NCBI RefSeq assembly: GCF_015550595.1
Contig: NZ_JADNBB010000026.1
Location: 1 to 64,000, forward strand
From: Parabacteroides goldsteinii
GTDB lineage: Bacteria > Bacteroidota > Bacteroidia > Bacteroidales > Tannerellaceae
Reading direction: 5' to 3'
Length of the DNA: 64,000 bases
Shown: piece by piece, positions 18,544-27,223 of the stretch
Layout: every line of letters starts with the position of its first letter
Position numbering within the stretch: position 1 is the stretch's first letter
Program-made: the position numbers and the translations under genes
The notes under the pieces: model-generated
Told to the model about the DNA's origin: nothing
Seen by the model: only the letters and a program-made list of their open reading frames with translations
Databases searched by the model: none

Positions 18544-18853
18544 GATAATTTCTTTAAAACGAGTTTCCGAAAATGATTTACAGGGATATTTGTTAATTAT
18601 TGTAACAACAAATACTCCAAAAGCATTATTCTGAAATATTCAAGCGTTATCCATTCATCAAAAAGCCAAGCATACTAACACAAAAGCACGTAATCAGCAA
18701 ACATTTTGTCTCAATTTATTCCAGCAAATAGAATAACCTATGACTATCCATAATTGACGCTACATGAAACCTTCATTTCAGGCAAAGCACTTAATCCCCA
18801 TTTAGAAATAGTGTATTTTTTACCTGCACTGCTAAGATATTCTATATATTTTC

Positions 18854-18861
18854 TACCTTTG
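18854..18861 (+). promoter_or_regulatory. -7 promoter box (TACCTTTG) of the PUL1 regulator
   Basis: Matches the Bacteroidetes -7 consensus TAnnTTTG. The expected transcript start is a few bases downstream, leaving a leader of about 20 nt before ATG 18889. This decides the start codon, because any upstream start would precede the promoter. A clear -33 element is not visible. Confidence 0.6.
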
Positions 18862-18888
18862 TATTCAATACTGTATCTTCAAAATAAC

Positions 18889-21800
18889 ATGAGAGCACTA
18901 TCTATTGTCCGGTACATTAAGATTATTATAGTATTCCTATTATCCTGCCAATGGATTTATGCGGAACAATTCAGATTCATCCACTATGAAGTTGAAAACG
19001 GATTATCTTCCAATACAGTTCGCAGTATCATTCAGGATAGTCGTGGATTTATGTGGTTTGGCACAGAAAACGGATTAAACAGATTTGACGGCTATCATGT
19101 GAAAGTTTTTAAAAATATAATAGGTGACTCTACTTCTATCGGCAATAACTATATATATTCATTATTAGAAGATTCTGAAAAAATATTTTGGATAGGAACA
19201 GATGAAGGCGTCTATATCTACAATCCAGAACTGGAACAATTCAGATACTTTGCCGCTCAGACAGACAATGGGACAAAAATCAAGAGTAACATAACAGCTA
19301 TTGCTGAAGCGTCCAATGGAAATATCTGGTTTGCAACGTTAAGTCAAGGTGTTTTCTGCTTCAACAAACAAGCACAACAACTAAAACATTATGAATCCAT
19401 ATCGGATAACAGCAATTCACTGATTTCAAACACAATATTCTATTTACACATCGATAATCAAGGTTCGATATGGGTTGCTTCCCAACAAAACAAAGGAACC
19501 ATAAATCGCTATGACCCGGAAAACGATCAGTTCATCACATATCAGATAACGAAGATGAACGGAGAGCCTTGCAACTTACGGATCTATGCCATTGAAGATG
19601 GAGACGAAGATAATCTATGGATAGGAACTTGGAATCATGGCATTTGTCAGCTAAACAAAAAGACATTAAAAATAGAATCGTTCCTGGTACCGGGAACACA
19701 GAACGGAATCTCTCACGTTCACTATATCACCGAATACCAACCGGGTATTTTATTAATTGGCTCCGACGACGGACTTGCTTATTTTGATACAAAAACGAAG
19801 AAAGCAGAAGTAATGACAGCCACCGAATTAAAAAACAGTAGCCTTTCCAATAAATTTATCTATCCCATCTATAAAGACCGGGAAGGTGGTGTTTGGGTCG
19901 GTACTTATTATGGTGGTGTCAACTATGCCGCTCCGATGAAAGGAATGATCAACGGATATACCCATTCGGATTACAGTAATTCTGTCGGTGGAAATATTAT
20001 CAGCTGTTTTTGTGAAGATCCATCCGGTAATATCTGGATCGGTTCAGACGATGGCGGACTGAGTTATTTTAATACGCAAAACAAAAAATTCACGAATTAT
20101 CAGCCGGATCCGAACCGTAACAGTCTTTCCTACCATAATATCCACGCCTTGTTCCTGGATAACGAGAATTTATGGATCGGAACCTATTCTGGTAATCTGA
20201 ATATATTAAATACCCGAACCGGTAAATTCTCCCAATATTTCGCCGACTCAACCGAAAAGACTCCTTCGGATATGAGCAGTGTGTATTCTATCTATAAAGA
20301 CAAACAAAACAATATCTGGTTGGGAACCATGCAAAGCATCCTGCGTTATGACCGCCCAAACGATAGTTTCAGTAAAATCAAAGAAACAGGGACAACTACC
20401 AGTTGTATATTGCAGGATTCAGACGACAATATATGGTTTGCCACACTGGGTAAAGGACTCTTTTGTTTTAACCCAAAAACAGAGAAATGGGAACAATATA
20501 CATTAAACCCTGATGATAAAAACACCTTATCGACCAACCAGATAAATAGTCTCTGCCTGGATGACAAACAACAATTATGGGTAGGAACCGATAACGGAAT
20601 ATGCCGGTTTGATAAAACAATCGGAAACTTCGTACGTGTACCGTTGAACATATCACAAGCAGCCGTCACCGGTGTCGTTTTTAATCTGGGCTATTTATGG
20701 ATCAGTACGATTAACGGGCTTATATCCTACTGCCTAGAGACCGGAAAACAACGGATCTTCTTTAAGAGCGATGGACTACAAAGCGATCAATATGGAGTCA
20801 ATGCCGTCTTACTGGCATCCTCAGGACTTTTATATCTGGGAACCACCAACGGCTTCTGCGAACTCGATACTCGTACCATCACCCTTAATACTTATATACC
20901 GCCGGTAGTAATTACAAACCTGCAAGTATTCAACAAAGATGTAAAAATCGAAAAGCAAGGTATTTTGCCTCAGTCGACAACCAGCATTAAAGAAATAGAA
21001 CTCTCATACAAATATAATGTATTCAGCATCGAATATGTGAGCCTCAGTTATAGTGTACCGGCCAAAAACCAATATAAATATAAACTGGAAGGTTTCGACA
21101 AAGACTGGAACTTTGTAGGTAACCAGCGAAAAGCGACCTATACAAATTTACCGGCTGGTAAATACAAGTTCCATGTAATGGGTTCAAATAACGATGGCGT
21201 ATGGAATGAAGAGCCTACAACGGTAGATATTATCATTCATCCTCCCTTCTGGCGTTCACATTTTGCCTATTTCATTTATATCATATCAGTCATAGGATTG
21301 GTATGCTACATTATATATGCCATGAAGCTACGAACAGAAAAACGTCATAAAGCCCGTATGCTTCAACTGAGTGTGGAAAAAGAGAAGGAACTGCACGATG
21401 CCAAGATCAATTTCTTTACATTGATCGCCCATGAAATACGAACACCGGTCTCTTTAATCATCGGGCCGCTTGAAAAAATAATGGAAACCTCATCAACTCT
21501 TCCTACAACGATCCAGAGCGCATTAAATATAATCGACCGCAACAGTCAGCGGCTCTTGTCATTAGTCAATCAGTTGCTGGATTTCCGGAAAGCGGAACAG
21601 GGAGCATTCGTGATCAATTTCTCCGAACAAAATATCCATGAATTACTTCAGAACCTGTATGATCGTTTCAAACCGATGATCGAACAGAAAGGTTTCATCT
21701 TTTCTTTTGATATGTCAGATAAAGGAATTATGGCCATTGTCGATCCCGAAGCGATAACCAAAGTCATCAGCAACCTGCTGACCAATGCCACTAAATACGC

Positions 21801-22929
21801 TGCCGGTAAAATTACAATGACCTGCGGGATTCATAACAAGGTTATTGTCATCAAAGTATCGGATGATGGCCGGGGAATATCCGAACAGGAACAGCACAAT
21901 ATATTCCTTCCTTTCTATCAGACAGCCCAAAGCCATAAACCGGGTACAGGACTCGGACTTTCGCTGGCAAAATTACTGGTAGATGCCCATCACGGCATGA
22001 TTGAAGTAGAAAGTAAAGCAGAGCAAGGTACAACGTTTACCGTTACAATACCGTTGGAACAACCCAATGTCGTTCCGGCCGAATCAAAAAAGGATATAGT
22101 AACAGACTATACGGTTTCCGAAGAGGAACCGTACACCGAAGATGCCACCAGTCAACTAGTCGTATCTTCCAGCCGTCCCACATTATTAATAGTAGAAGAC
22201 AATACCGACATGAGGAACTTCCTCCATGACAGTTTCAAAGAGACATACAATATTTTATTGGCAGAAAACGGTCAGGAAGGATTAGAACAGCTGAAAAAAC
22301 AACCAGCCGATCTTATCATAAGCGACGTGATGATGCCGGTTATGGATGGTTTCGCTTTTGCCAAAGAGGTAAAAGAAAATGTTTCTTACAGTCATATTCC
22401 ATTGGTATTGCTGACTGCGAAAACCGATAATATATCGAAAGTAACCGGTATAAAGTCCGGAGCAGATGCCTACATCGAAAAACCTTTCTCAACACAAGTT
22501 TTACGTGCCCAGATCGAGAATTTGCTCGAGTCGCGGAAAAAACTGCGAAAGAAGTTTTCAGAAATGCCGTTCGTTCCTCTGGATAGCGTAGCTGTCAATA
22601 AGGCTGACGAACAGTTCTTGTCGAAGATGAATGAGATCATTGAAAAAAATATATCGAATGTCGACTTCTCCATCGATATATTGGCAGAACAATTATGCAT
22701 CAGTCGGTCAGGTTTGTTTGCCAAAATAAAAACGCTGGTAGAAATGACCCCGAATGAACTGATACAGCTTGTCCGTTTAAAGAAAGCCGCAGAGTTGTTA
22801 GCAACACAGAAATATCGTATCAACGAAATATGTTACCAGGTTGGATTCAACAACCCTTCTTATTTCTCCAAATGTTTTCAGAAACAATTCGGAGTTTTGC
22901 CGAAAGATTTTATGAACAAAAAAAACTAA
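18889..22929 (+). CDS. Hybrid two-component system regulator (HTCS) of PUL1
   Basis: A 1346-residue one-protein sensor/regulator. Order: signal/TM helix (about 9-25); periplasmic two-component propeller repeats (about 30-665, recurring NIWIGTxxGGL motifs); Y_Y_Y domain (about 705-785); TM helix (about 792-812); histidine kinase with phospho-acceptor His848 in LIAHEIRTP; ATPase with N-box NLLTNATKYA and G-boxes DGRGIS/GTGLGLSLAK; receiver domain with Asp1146 in IISDVMMPVMDGF; C-terminal AraC-type helix-turn-helix (about 1245-1346). HTCS proteins bind the breakdown sugar of their own PUL in the periplasm and activate it. The start at 18889 is chosen because a TACCTTTG box lies just upstream and a hydrophobic signal follows. 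Confidence 0.95.
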   Translation: MRALSIVRYIKIIIVFLLSCQWIYAEQFRFIHYEVENGLSSNTVRSIIQDSRGFMWFGTENGLNRFDGYHVKVFKNIIGDSTSIGNNYIYSLLEDSEKIFWIGTDEGVYIYNPELEQFRYFAAQTDNGTKIKSNITAIAEASNGNIWFATLSQGVFCFNKQAQQLKHYESISDNSNSLISNTIFYLHIDNQGSIWVASQQNKGTINRYDPENDQFITYQITKMNGEPCNLRIYAIEDGDEDNLWIGTWNHGICQLNKKTLKIESFLVPGTQNGISHVHYITEYQPGILLIGSDDGLAYFDTKTKKAEVMTATELKNSSLSNKFIYPIYKDREGGVWVGTYYGGVNYAAPMKGMINGYTHSDYSNSVGGNIISCFCEDPSGNIWIGSDDGGLSYFNTQNKKFTNYQPDPNRNSLSYHNIHALFLDNENLWIGTYSGNLNILNTRTGKFSQYFADSTEKTPSDMSSVYSIYKDKQNNIWLGTMQSILRYDRPNDSFSKIKETGTTTSCILQDSDDNIWFATLGKGLFCFNPKTEKWEQYTLNPDDKNTLSTNQINSLCLDDKQQLWVGTDNGICRFDKTIGNFVRVPLNISQAAVTGVVFNLGYLWISTINGLISYCLETGKQRIFFKSDGLQSDQYGVNAVLLASSGLLYLGTTNGFCELDTRTITLNTYIPPVVITNLQVFNKDVKIEKQGILPQSTTSIKEIELSYKYNVFSIEYVSLSYSVPAKNQYKYKLEGFDKDWNFVGNQRKATYTNLPAGKYKFHVMGSNNDGVWNEEPTTVDIIIHPPFWRSHFAYFIYIISVIGLVCYIIYAMKLRTEKRHKARMLQLSVEKEKELHDAKINFFTLIAHEIRTPVSLIIGPLEKIMETSSTLPTTIQSALNIIDRNSQRLLSLVNQLLDFRKAEQGAFVINFSEQNIHELLQNLYDRFKPMIEQKGFIFSFDMSDKGIMAIVDPEAITKVISNLLTNATKYAAGKITMTCGIHNKVIVIKVSDDGRGISEQEQHNIFLPFYQTAQSHKPGTGLGLSLAKLLVDAHHGMIEVESKAEQGTTFTVTIPLEQPNVVPAESKKDIVTDYTVSEEEPYTEDATSQLVVSSSRPTLLIVEDNTDMRNFLHDSFKETYNILLAENGQEGLEQLKKQPADLIISDVMMPVMDGFAFAKEVKENVSYSHIPLVLLTAKTDNISKVTGIKSGADAYIEKPFSTQVLRAQIENLLESRKKLRKKFSEMPFVPLDSVAVNKADEQFLSKMNEIIEKNISNVDFSIDILAEQLCISRSGLFAKIKTLVEMTPNELIQLVRLKKAAELLATQKYRINEICYQVGFNNPSYFSKCFQKQFGVLPKDFMNKKN

Positions 22930-22935
22930 AGCAGT

Positions 22936-23862
22936 ATGAATATACAGCAACTCGAGTACATCCTGGCGGTAGACACATTCCGCCACTTTGCAAAAGCTGC
23001 AGAACATTGCAGAGTAACACAACCCACTCTCAGTATGATGATCCAAAAGTTGGAAGACGAACTGGGTATTAAATTATTCGACAGAAATATGCAACCAGTC
23101 TGTCCTACCCCGGCCGGACGAAAGGTGATCGACCAGGCCCGTACCGTATTATACCAGGCATCCCTGATAAAAGATATTGTGAATGAAGAAGAGCAGTCGC
23201 TGAAAGGAACTTTCCGCCTGGCTGTTTTACCGACGATTGCCCCTTATCTGCTTCCCCGTTTCTTCCAGCAGCTATCGGAAAAACATCCCGACCTGGATAT
23301 CCGTATCCTGGAAATGAAAACAGCCCCGACGATGTCTGCCATATTAAACGGAGAAATCGATGCAGCCATCATTGCCAACCAACCGACCGAGACACAGCTG
23401 CAAGGCGATACATTATATTACGAACAGTTCTTCGGTTATGTAGCCGAAAACGATCCGGTATTCAAAAAAGACCTGATCCGTACAGCCGATATCAGCGACG
23501 AACACCTCTGGTTGCTGGATGAAGGACATTGCTTCCGCGATCAGTTAATGCGTTTCTGCCAGATGGAGAAAGTAAAACTCCGCCAGGCAGCCTATCGTTT
23601 GGGGAGCCTCGAAACATTCATGCGAATGGTTGAAAGCGGTAATGGTGTCACGTTCATTCCCGAACTGGCTACCCTGCAACTCAGCGAAGAACAAAAAAAG
23701 CTGGTACGTCCTTTCGCCATTCCTAAACCTGCACGCGAAATTGTCTGGATCACCCGTAAAGACTTTATCCGTCATACCATTGGAGGCATGTTGATCGAGA
23801 GTATCAAAAAGTCCGTACCGAAAGAAATGTTGACGCTTCAGGCCGGATTAAAAGTAGTCTGA
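22936..23862 (+). CDS. oxyR: LysR-family peroxide-responsive regulator OxyR
   Basis: A 308-residue LysR-type regulator: N-terminal winged helix-turn-helix (about 1-60, FAKAAEHCRVTQPTLSMMIQKLEDELGIKLFDR) and a substrate-binding-like effector domain (about 90-295). The two redox cysteines of OxyR are kept with the same spacing and numbering as in E. coli: Cys199 in GHCFRDQ and Cys208 in RFC. Hydrogen peroxide forms a disulfide between them and activates antioxidant genes. The gene starts only 7 bp after the HTCS stop, so read-through is likely, though it may have its own promoter within the HTCS 3' end. No catalase or dps gene is nearby. Confidence 0.9.
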   Translation: MNIQQLEYILAVDTFRHFAKAAEHCRVTQPTLSMMIQKLEDELGIKLFDRNMQPVCPTPAGRKVIDQARTVLYQASLIKDIVNEEEQSLKGTFRLAVLPTIAPYLLPRFFQQLSEKHPDLDIRILEMKTAPTMSAILNGEIDAAIIANQPTETQLQGDTLYYEQFFGYVAENDPVFKKDLIRTADISDEHLWLLDEGHCFRDQLMRFCQMEKVKLRQAAYRLGSLETFMRMVESGNGVTFIPELATLQLSEEQKKLVRPFAIPKPAREIVWITRKDFIRHTIGGMLIESIKKSVPKEMLTLQAGLKVV

Positions 23863-23901
23863 ACATTATTTTTTACTGCATGACAAAAAATATTATTACT
23901 T

Positions 23902-23935
23902 TTTGCTTGTAGTTTCCAAAAAAGCGTTACTTTTG
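23902..23935 (+). promoter_or_regulatory. Promoter of the aromatic amino acid operon
   Basis: A TTTG -33 element at 23902-23905 and a TACTTTTG -7 box at 23928-23935, 22 nt apart, fit the Bacteroidetes sigma-70 promoter pattern. The expected transcript start is about 23942, about 20 nt before the leader peptide ATG. Confidence 0.7.
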
Positions 23936-23962
23936 CTGCATATTTAAAAACAAACAAGACAA

Positions 23963-24037
23963 ATGAATCGATTTAGCTTTACATATTTCTTTTATTACTT
24001 TTACTTTAGCAGAGTGAAGGCAGGAATTTGTATGTAA
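23963..24037 (+). CDS. Phe/Tyr-rich attenuator leader peptide
   Basis: A 24-codon reading frame (ATG 23963, TAA 24035) not explained by any larger gene. Codons 4-15 read F-S-F-T-Y-F-F-Y-Y-F-Y-F: six Phe and four Tyr in 12 codons. Its stop is 86 bp before prephenate dehydratase, and it lies between a good promoter and an intrinsic terminator. The peptide acts as a sensor: ribosomes stall on the Phe/Tyr run when charged tRNA-Phe or tRNA-Tyr is scarce. The 3' part of the frame (24019-24029) forms the antiterminator arm. Confidence 0.85.
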   Translation: MNRFSFTYFFYYFYFSRVKAGICM

Positions 24038-24104
24038 AGCGTTGATGATAGAAATGTATCAATAAATAATATAAAGTCCTGCCGGTTTCGGTAGGACTTT
24101 TTTT
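24019..24104 (+). promoter_or_regulatory. Phe/Tyr transcription attenuator (antiterminator/terminator switch)
   Basis: Terminator: 24073-24083 pairs with 24090-24100 (11 bp with one G-U), followed by a run of seven T (24098-24104). Antiterminator: 24019-24029 inside the leader peptide pairs with 24073-24083, the same left arm (seven contiguous pairs, one mismatch, three more pairs), so the two structures exclude each other. A ribosome stalled at codons 4-15 leaves 24019-24029 free and permits read-through. A ribosome that reaches the stop codon covers it and permits termination. Confidence 0.85.
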
Positions 24105-24123
24105 GTGACAATAAATTAGAAAG

Positions 24124-24969
24124 ATGAAAAAGAAAGTAGCAATTCAGGGAATAGCCGGTTCGTATCACGACATCGCTGCCCGTAGCTTCTATGAAGGTGA
24201 AGATATTGAAATTGTTGGATGCAATACATTCAGAGATGTTATTTCAGCCATAAAGAAAGACCCGTCTTTATTGGGACTGATGGCTATCGAGAATACCATT
24301 GCGGGAAGCTTGCTGCAGAACCATGAACTGATCCGCGAAAGCGGTCTGCGGGTGATCGGTGAATACAAACTGCGTATTTCGCATTCCTTGGTTGCACTGC
24401 CGGGAACGTCGATACACGATGTCACGGAAGTCAACTCCCATCCGATCGCATTGATGCAATGTACCGACTTCCTCGACACCTTGCCGAATGCCAAAGTGGT
24501 GGAAAAAGAAGATACCGCGATGAGTGCCCGATGGATTGCCGAGAATAAGCTGGAAGGACACGCTGCTATCTGCGGGAAACTGGCCGCCCAGATCTACAAG
24601 ATGGAAATACTGGCCGAAGGGATAGAGACCAATAAACGAAACTTCACCCGCTTCCTTGCCATAGCAGACCGCTGGACAGCGGAAGATCTTCTTGAGAAGT
24701 CAGACATCAACAAATCTTCACTGGTATTCGCTCTCCCCCACACTTCCGGCAGTCTCTCCAAAGTTCTTTCTATCCTTTCTTTTTACGACATGAATCTTTC
24801 TAAAATACAATCGTTGCCGATCATCGGCCGCGAATGGGAATACTTGTTCTATATCGACCTGACATTCGTCGATTATACCAGATACAAACAAGCATTGGAT
24901 GCGATCATCCCATTAACAAAGGACTTAAAAATATTAGGTGAATATGCAGAAGGAAAACAAAGTGTGTAA
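24124..24969 (+). CDS. pheA: Prephenate dehydratase
   Basis: A 281-residue monofunctional prephenate dehydratase that converts prephenate to phenylpyruvate in phenylalanine synthesis. The catalytic domain spans about 1-185 (start VAIQGIAGSYHDIAA; substrate motif NFTRF at 173-177) and a C-terminal ACT domain about 197-275. The usual Phe-binding motifs GALV and ESRP read GSLS and QSLP here, so classical feedback binding may be weak or changed. It is the first gene after the attenuator and overlaps the next gene by 26 bp, which suggests translational coupling. No fused chorismate mutase; that activity is carried by the third gene. Confidence 0.93.
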   Translation: MKKKVAIQGIAGSYHDIAARSFYEGEDIEIVGCNTFRDVISAIKKDPSLLGLMAIENTIAGSLLQNHELIRESGLRVIGEYKLRISHSLVALPGTSIHDVTEVNSHPIALMQCTDFLDTLPNAKVVEKEDTAMSARWIAENKLEGHAAICGKLAAQIYKMEILAEGIETNKRNFTRFLAIADRWTAEDLLEKSDINKSSLVFALPHTSGSLSKVLSILSFYDMNLSKIQSLPIIGREWEYLFYIDLTFVDYTRYKQALDAIIPLTKDLKILGEYAEGKQSV

Positions 24970-26134
24970 CATCACACCTGCCGACCGTGTCGGTAGCGTA
25001 CAGGAATACTACTTCTCAAAGAAACTGAAAGAGGTAGCCGAAATGAATGCCGCAGGCAAGAACGTAATCAGCCTAGGTGTAGGTAGTCCCGACCTGCCTC
25101 CTTCGGAACAAACGATCGAGACATTGTGCGAACATGCCCATAATGCCAATGAGCACGGTTATCAACCTTATGTGGGTATTCCGGAATTACGTAAAGGTTT
25201 CGCAGACTGGTATCAGACATGGTACGGAGTTGAACTGGACCCGAAAACGGAGATCCAGCCGCTGATCGGTTCCAAGGAAGGTATCCTGCATATCTCGCTG
25301 GCATTCCTGAATCCGGGAGACGGCGTATTGGTTCCCAACCCGGGTTACCCGACATATAGCTCTGTCAGCAAACTAGTACAGGCCAACCTGATCTCCTACG
25401 AACTGAAAGAAGAACTGAACTGGCAACCGGATTTCGAAGCATTGGAAAAGATGGATCTTTCCAACGTGAAACTAATGTGGGTAAATTATCCCAATATGCC
25501 GACCGGAGCCAATGCGAGTATGGAACTTTTTGAGAAGCTGGTTGCTTTCGGACGTAAACACGGTATTATTATATGTAATGACAATCCGTATAGTTTTATC
25601 CTGAACGAGCATCCGTTAAGCATCCTCAGTGTACCGGGTGCCAAAGATATCTGCATCGAAATGAACTCGATGAGCAAGGCACACAATATGCCGGGTTGGC
25701 GTATGGCTATGTTGGCTTCGAACGCACAATTCGTTCAATGGATACTGAAGGTGAAAAGCAATATCGACTCAGGCCAGTTCAAACCGATGCAACATGCAGC
25801 GGTGGAAGCCCTCAAAGCTCCGAAAGAATGGTACGATACCATGAACCGCACTTACCGTAGCCGCCGCGACCTGGCAGGACAAATCATGCACGCCATAGGA
25901 TGTACGTATGATGAAAACCAGGTGGGAATGTTCCTTTGGGGAAAGATACCGGCTACAGCAGAAGGAAGTGAAGCACTGGCAAACAAAGTATTGTACGAAG
26001 CCAATGTATTTGTCACTCCCGGATTTATCTTCGGAAGTTGTGGCGAACGTTATATCCGCATTTCCCTTTGCTGCAAGAATGAAGCATTACAGGAAGCATT
26101 AGACAGAATCAAACAATTAAAAATAAACAAATAA
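24944..26134 (+). CDS. Class I/II aminotransferase, probably for phenylpyruvate/4-hydroxyphenylpyruvate
   Basis: A 396-residue pyridoxal-phosphate aminotransferase. Features: LGVGSPDLPP near the N terminus, PNPGYPTYSS, NYPNMPTGA, and the PLP lysine at about residue 245 in EMNSMSKAHNMPGWRMA, then ISLCC near the end. It resembles the LL-diaminopimelate/aspartate aminotransferase branch. The position between pheA and the DAHP synthase fusion, under the same attenuator, points to the final transamination to Phe and Tyr. ATG 24944 is preferred over GTG 24938; either overlaps pheA. Exact substrate inferred. Confidence 0.85.
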   Translation: MQKENKVCNITPADRVGSVQEYYFSKKLKEVAEMNAAGKNVISLGVGSPDLPPSEQTIETLCEHAHNANEHGYQPYVGIPELRKGFADWYQTWYGVELDPKTEIQPLIGSKEGILHISLAFLNPGDGVLVPNPGYPTYSSVSKLVQANLISYELKEELNWQPDFEALEKMDLSNVKLMWVNYPNMPTGANASMELFEKLVAFGRKHGIIICNDNPYSFILNEHPLSILSVPGAKDICIEMNSMSKAHNMPGWRMAMLASNAQFVQWILKVKSNIDSGQFKPMQHAAVEALKAPKEWYDTMNRTYRSRRDLAGQIMHAIGCTYDENQVGMFLWGKIPATAEGSEALANKVLYEANVFVTPGFIFGSCGERYIRISLCCKNEALQEALDRIKQLKINK

Positions 26135-26146
26135 AAGTATACAATC

Positions 26147-27214
26147 ATGGAAATGGAATTAGAATCGATCTTATTACCCGGTGTAGACCCCCAGCGTCCT
26201 ATCATCATCTCCGGCCCGTGTAGCGCCGAAACAGAAGAACAAGTTATGGAAGCCGCTCACCAGCTTTCATCCAAAGGAGTTAAAATATTCCGTGCCGGAA
26301 TCTGGAAACCCCGTACTAAACCGGGAGGTTTCGAAGGTATTGGAGCAGAAGGTCTGCAATGGTTGAAACGCGTGAAGAAAGAAACCGGTATGTATGTCGC
26401 TACCGAAGTGGCAACTAAAGACCATGTATTCGAAGCCTTGAAAGCAGGCATCGACATTCTGTGGATCGGTGCTCGTACAACCGTAAACCCGTTCGCCGTA
26501 CAGGAGATTGCCGATGCACTGAAAGGTGTAGACGTCCCTGTACTGATCAAGAACCCGGTAAACCCGGATTTGGAATTGTGGATCGGAGCATTCGAACGTC
26601 TGTACGGAGCCGGTATCCACAAACTGGGAGCCATCCACCGCGGATTCAGTTCATACGACAAAAAGATGTACCGTAACCTGCCGCTGTGGCATATTCCTAT
26701 CGAACTGCGCCGCCGCATGCCGAATCTGCCGATCTTCTGCGATCCCAGCCATATCGGTGGTAAACGCGAACTGATCGCTCCGCTGTCTCAGCAGGCTATG
26801 GACCTGAGCTTCGACGGTTTGATGATCGAATCGCATCCATGTCCGGATTGCGCATGGAGCGATGCTTCACAGCAGATCACTCCGGATGTTCTGGATTATG
26901 TTGTCAACCTATTGGTTATCCGTAACGAGACACAAACAACAGAAAACCTGGCCGAACTGCGTCGCCAGATCGACGGTATCGACGAACAACTGCTCGAACT
27001 GCTGGCTAAACGTATGCGTATCTCACGCGAGATCGGGGTCTATAAAAAAGAGCACAACATGCCGATCCTGCAATCACCGCGTTACAGTGAGATCCTGGAA
27101 AAACGTTCGGATATGGGACAGACAATGGAACTGAACGTGGATTTTGTAAAAGAAATATTGAAAGAGATACATGAAGAGTCTGTTCGTCAGCAGATGATCA
27201 TCATGAACGAGTAA
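26147..27214 (+). CDS. Bifunctional DAHP synthase / chorismate mutase
   Basis: A 355-residue fusion. Residues about 1-255 form a KDO8P-synthase-like (type I beta) DAHP synthase: SGPCSAET, FRAGIWKPRT, WIGARTT, IKNPVN, GAIHRGFSSY, FCDPSHIGGKR and IESHPCPDCAWSDASQQ. This enzyme condenses phosphoenolpyruvate and erythrose 4-phosphate, the first shikimate step. Residues about 265-350 form an AroQ-type chorismate mutase (LAELRRQIDGIDEQLLELL, ISREIGVYKKEHNMPILQ). The fusion joins the first step with the branch-point reaction to prephenate; the mutase domain may also serve as an allosteric module. It starts 12 bp after the aminotransferase. Confidence 0.93.
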   Translation: MEMELESILLPGVDPQRPIIISGPCSAETEEQVMEAAHQLSSKGVKIFRAGIWKPRTKPGGFEGIGAEGLQWLKRVKKETGMYVATEVATKDHVFEALKAGIDILWIGARTTVNPFAVQEIADALKGVDVPVLIKNPVNPDLELWIGAFERLYGAGIHKLGAIHRGFSSYDKKMYRNLPLWHIPIELRRRMPNLPIFCDPSHIGGKRELIAPLSQQAMDLSFDGLMIESHPCPDCAWSDASQQITPDVLDYVVNLLVIRNETQTTENLAELRRQIDGIDEQLLELLAKRMRISREIGVYKKEHNMPILQSPRYSEILEKRSDMGQTMELNVDFVKEILKEIHEESVRQQMIIMNE

Positions 27215-27223
27215 TAAGCCACC

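Larger units (their letters stand above)
17842..18888. other. Divergent intergenic region of PUL1
   Basis: About 1 kb of AT-rich DNA between susC (-) and the hybrid regulator (+), with no convincing gene. It holds two PUL1 operator candidates (17934-17958, 18026-18050), a cluster of CGTTTNAAAC-like palindromes (18506-18563), and the regulator's -7 box (18854-18861). An open frame into the regulator extends back to 18754 but includes the promoter, so it is not considered coding. The stretch 18060-18480 shows nothing I can assign. Confidence 0.6.

Noticed and set aside
18754-18888. N-terminal extension of the hybrid regulator (start at 18754)
   Set aside because: The stretch contains the -7 box at 18854-18861, and the signal/TM segment follows directly after ATG 18889.
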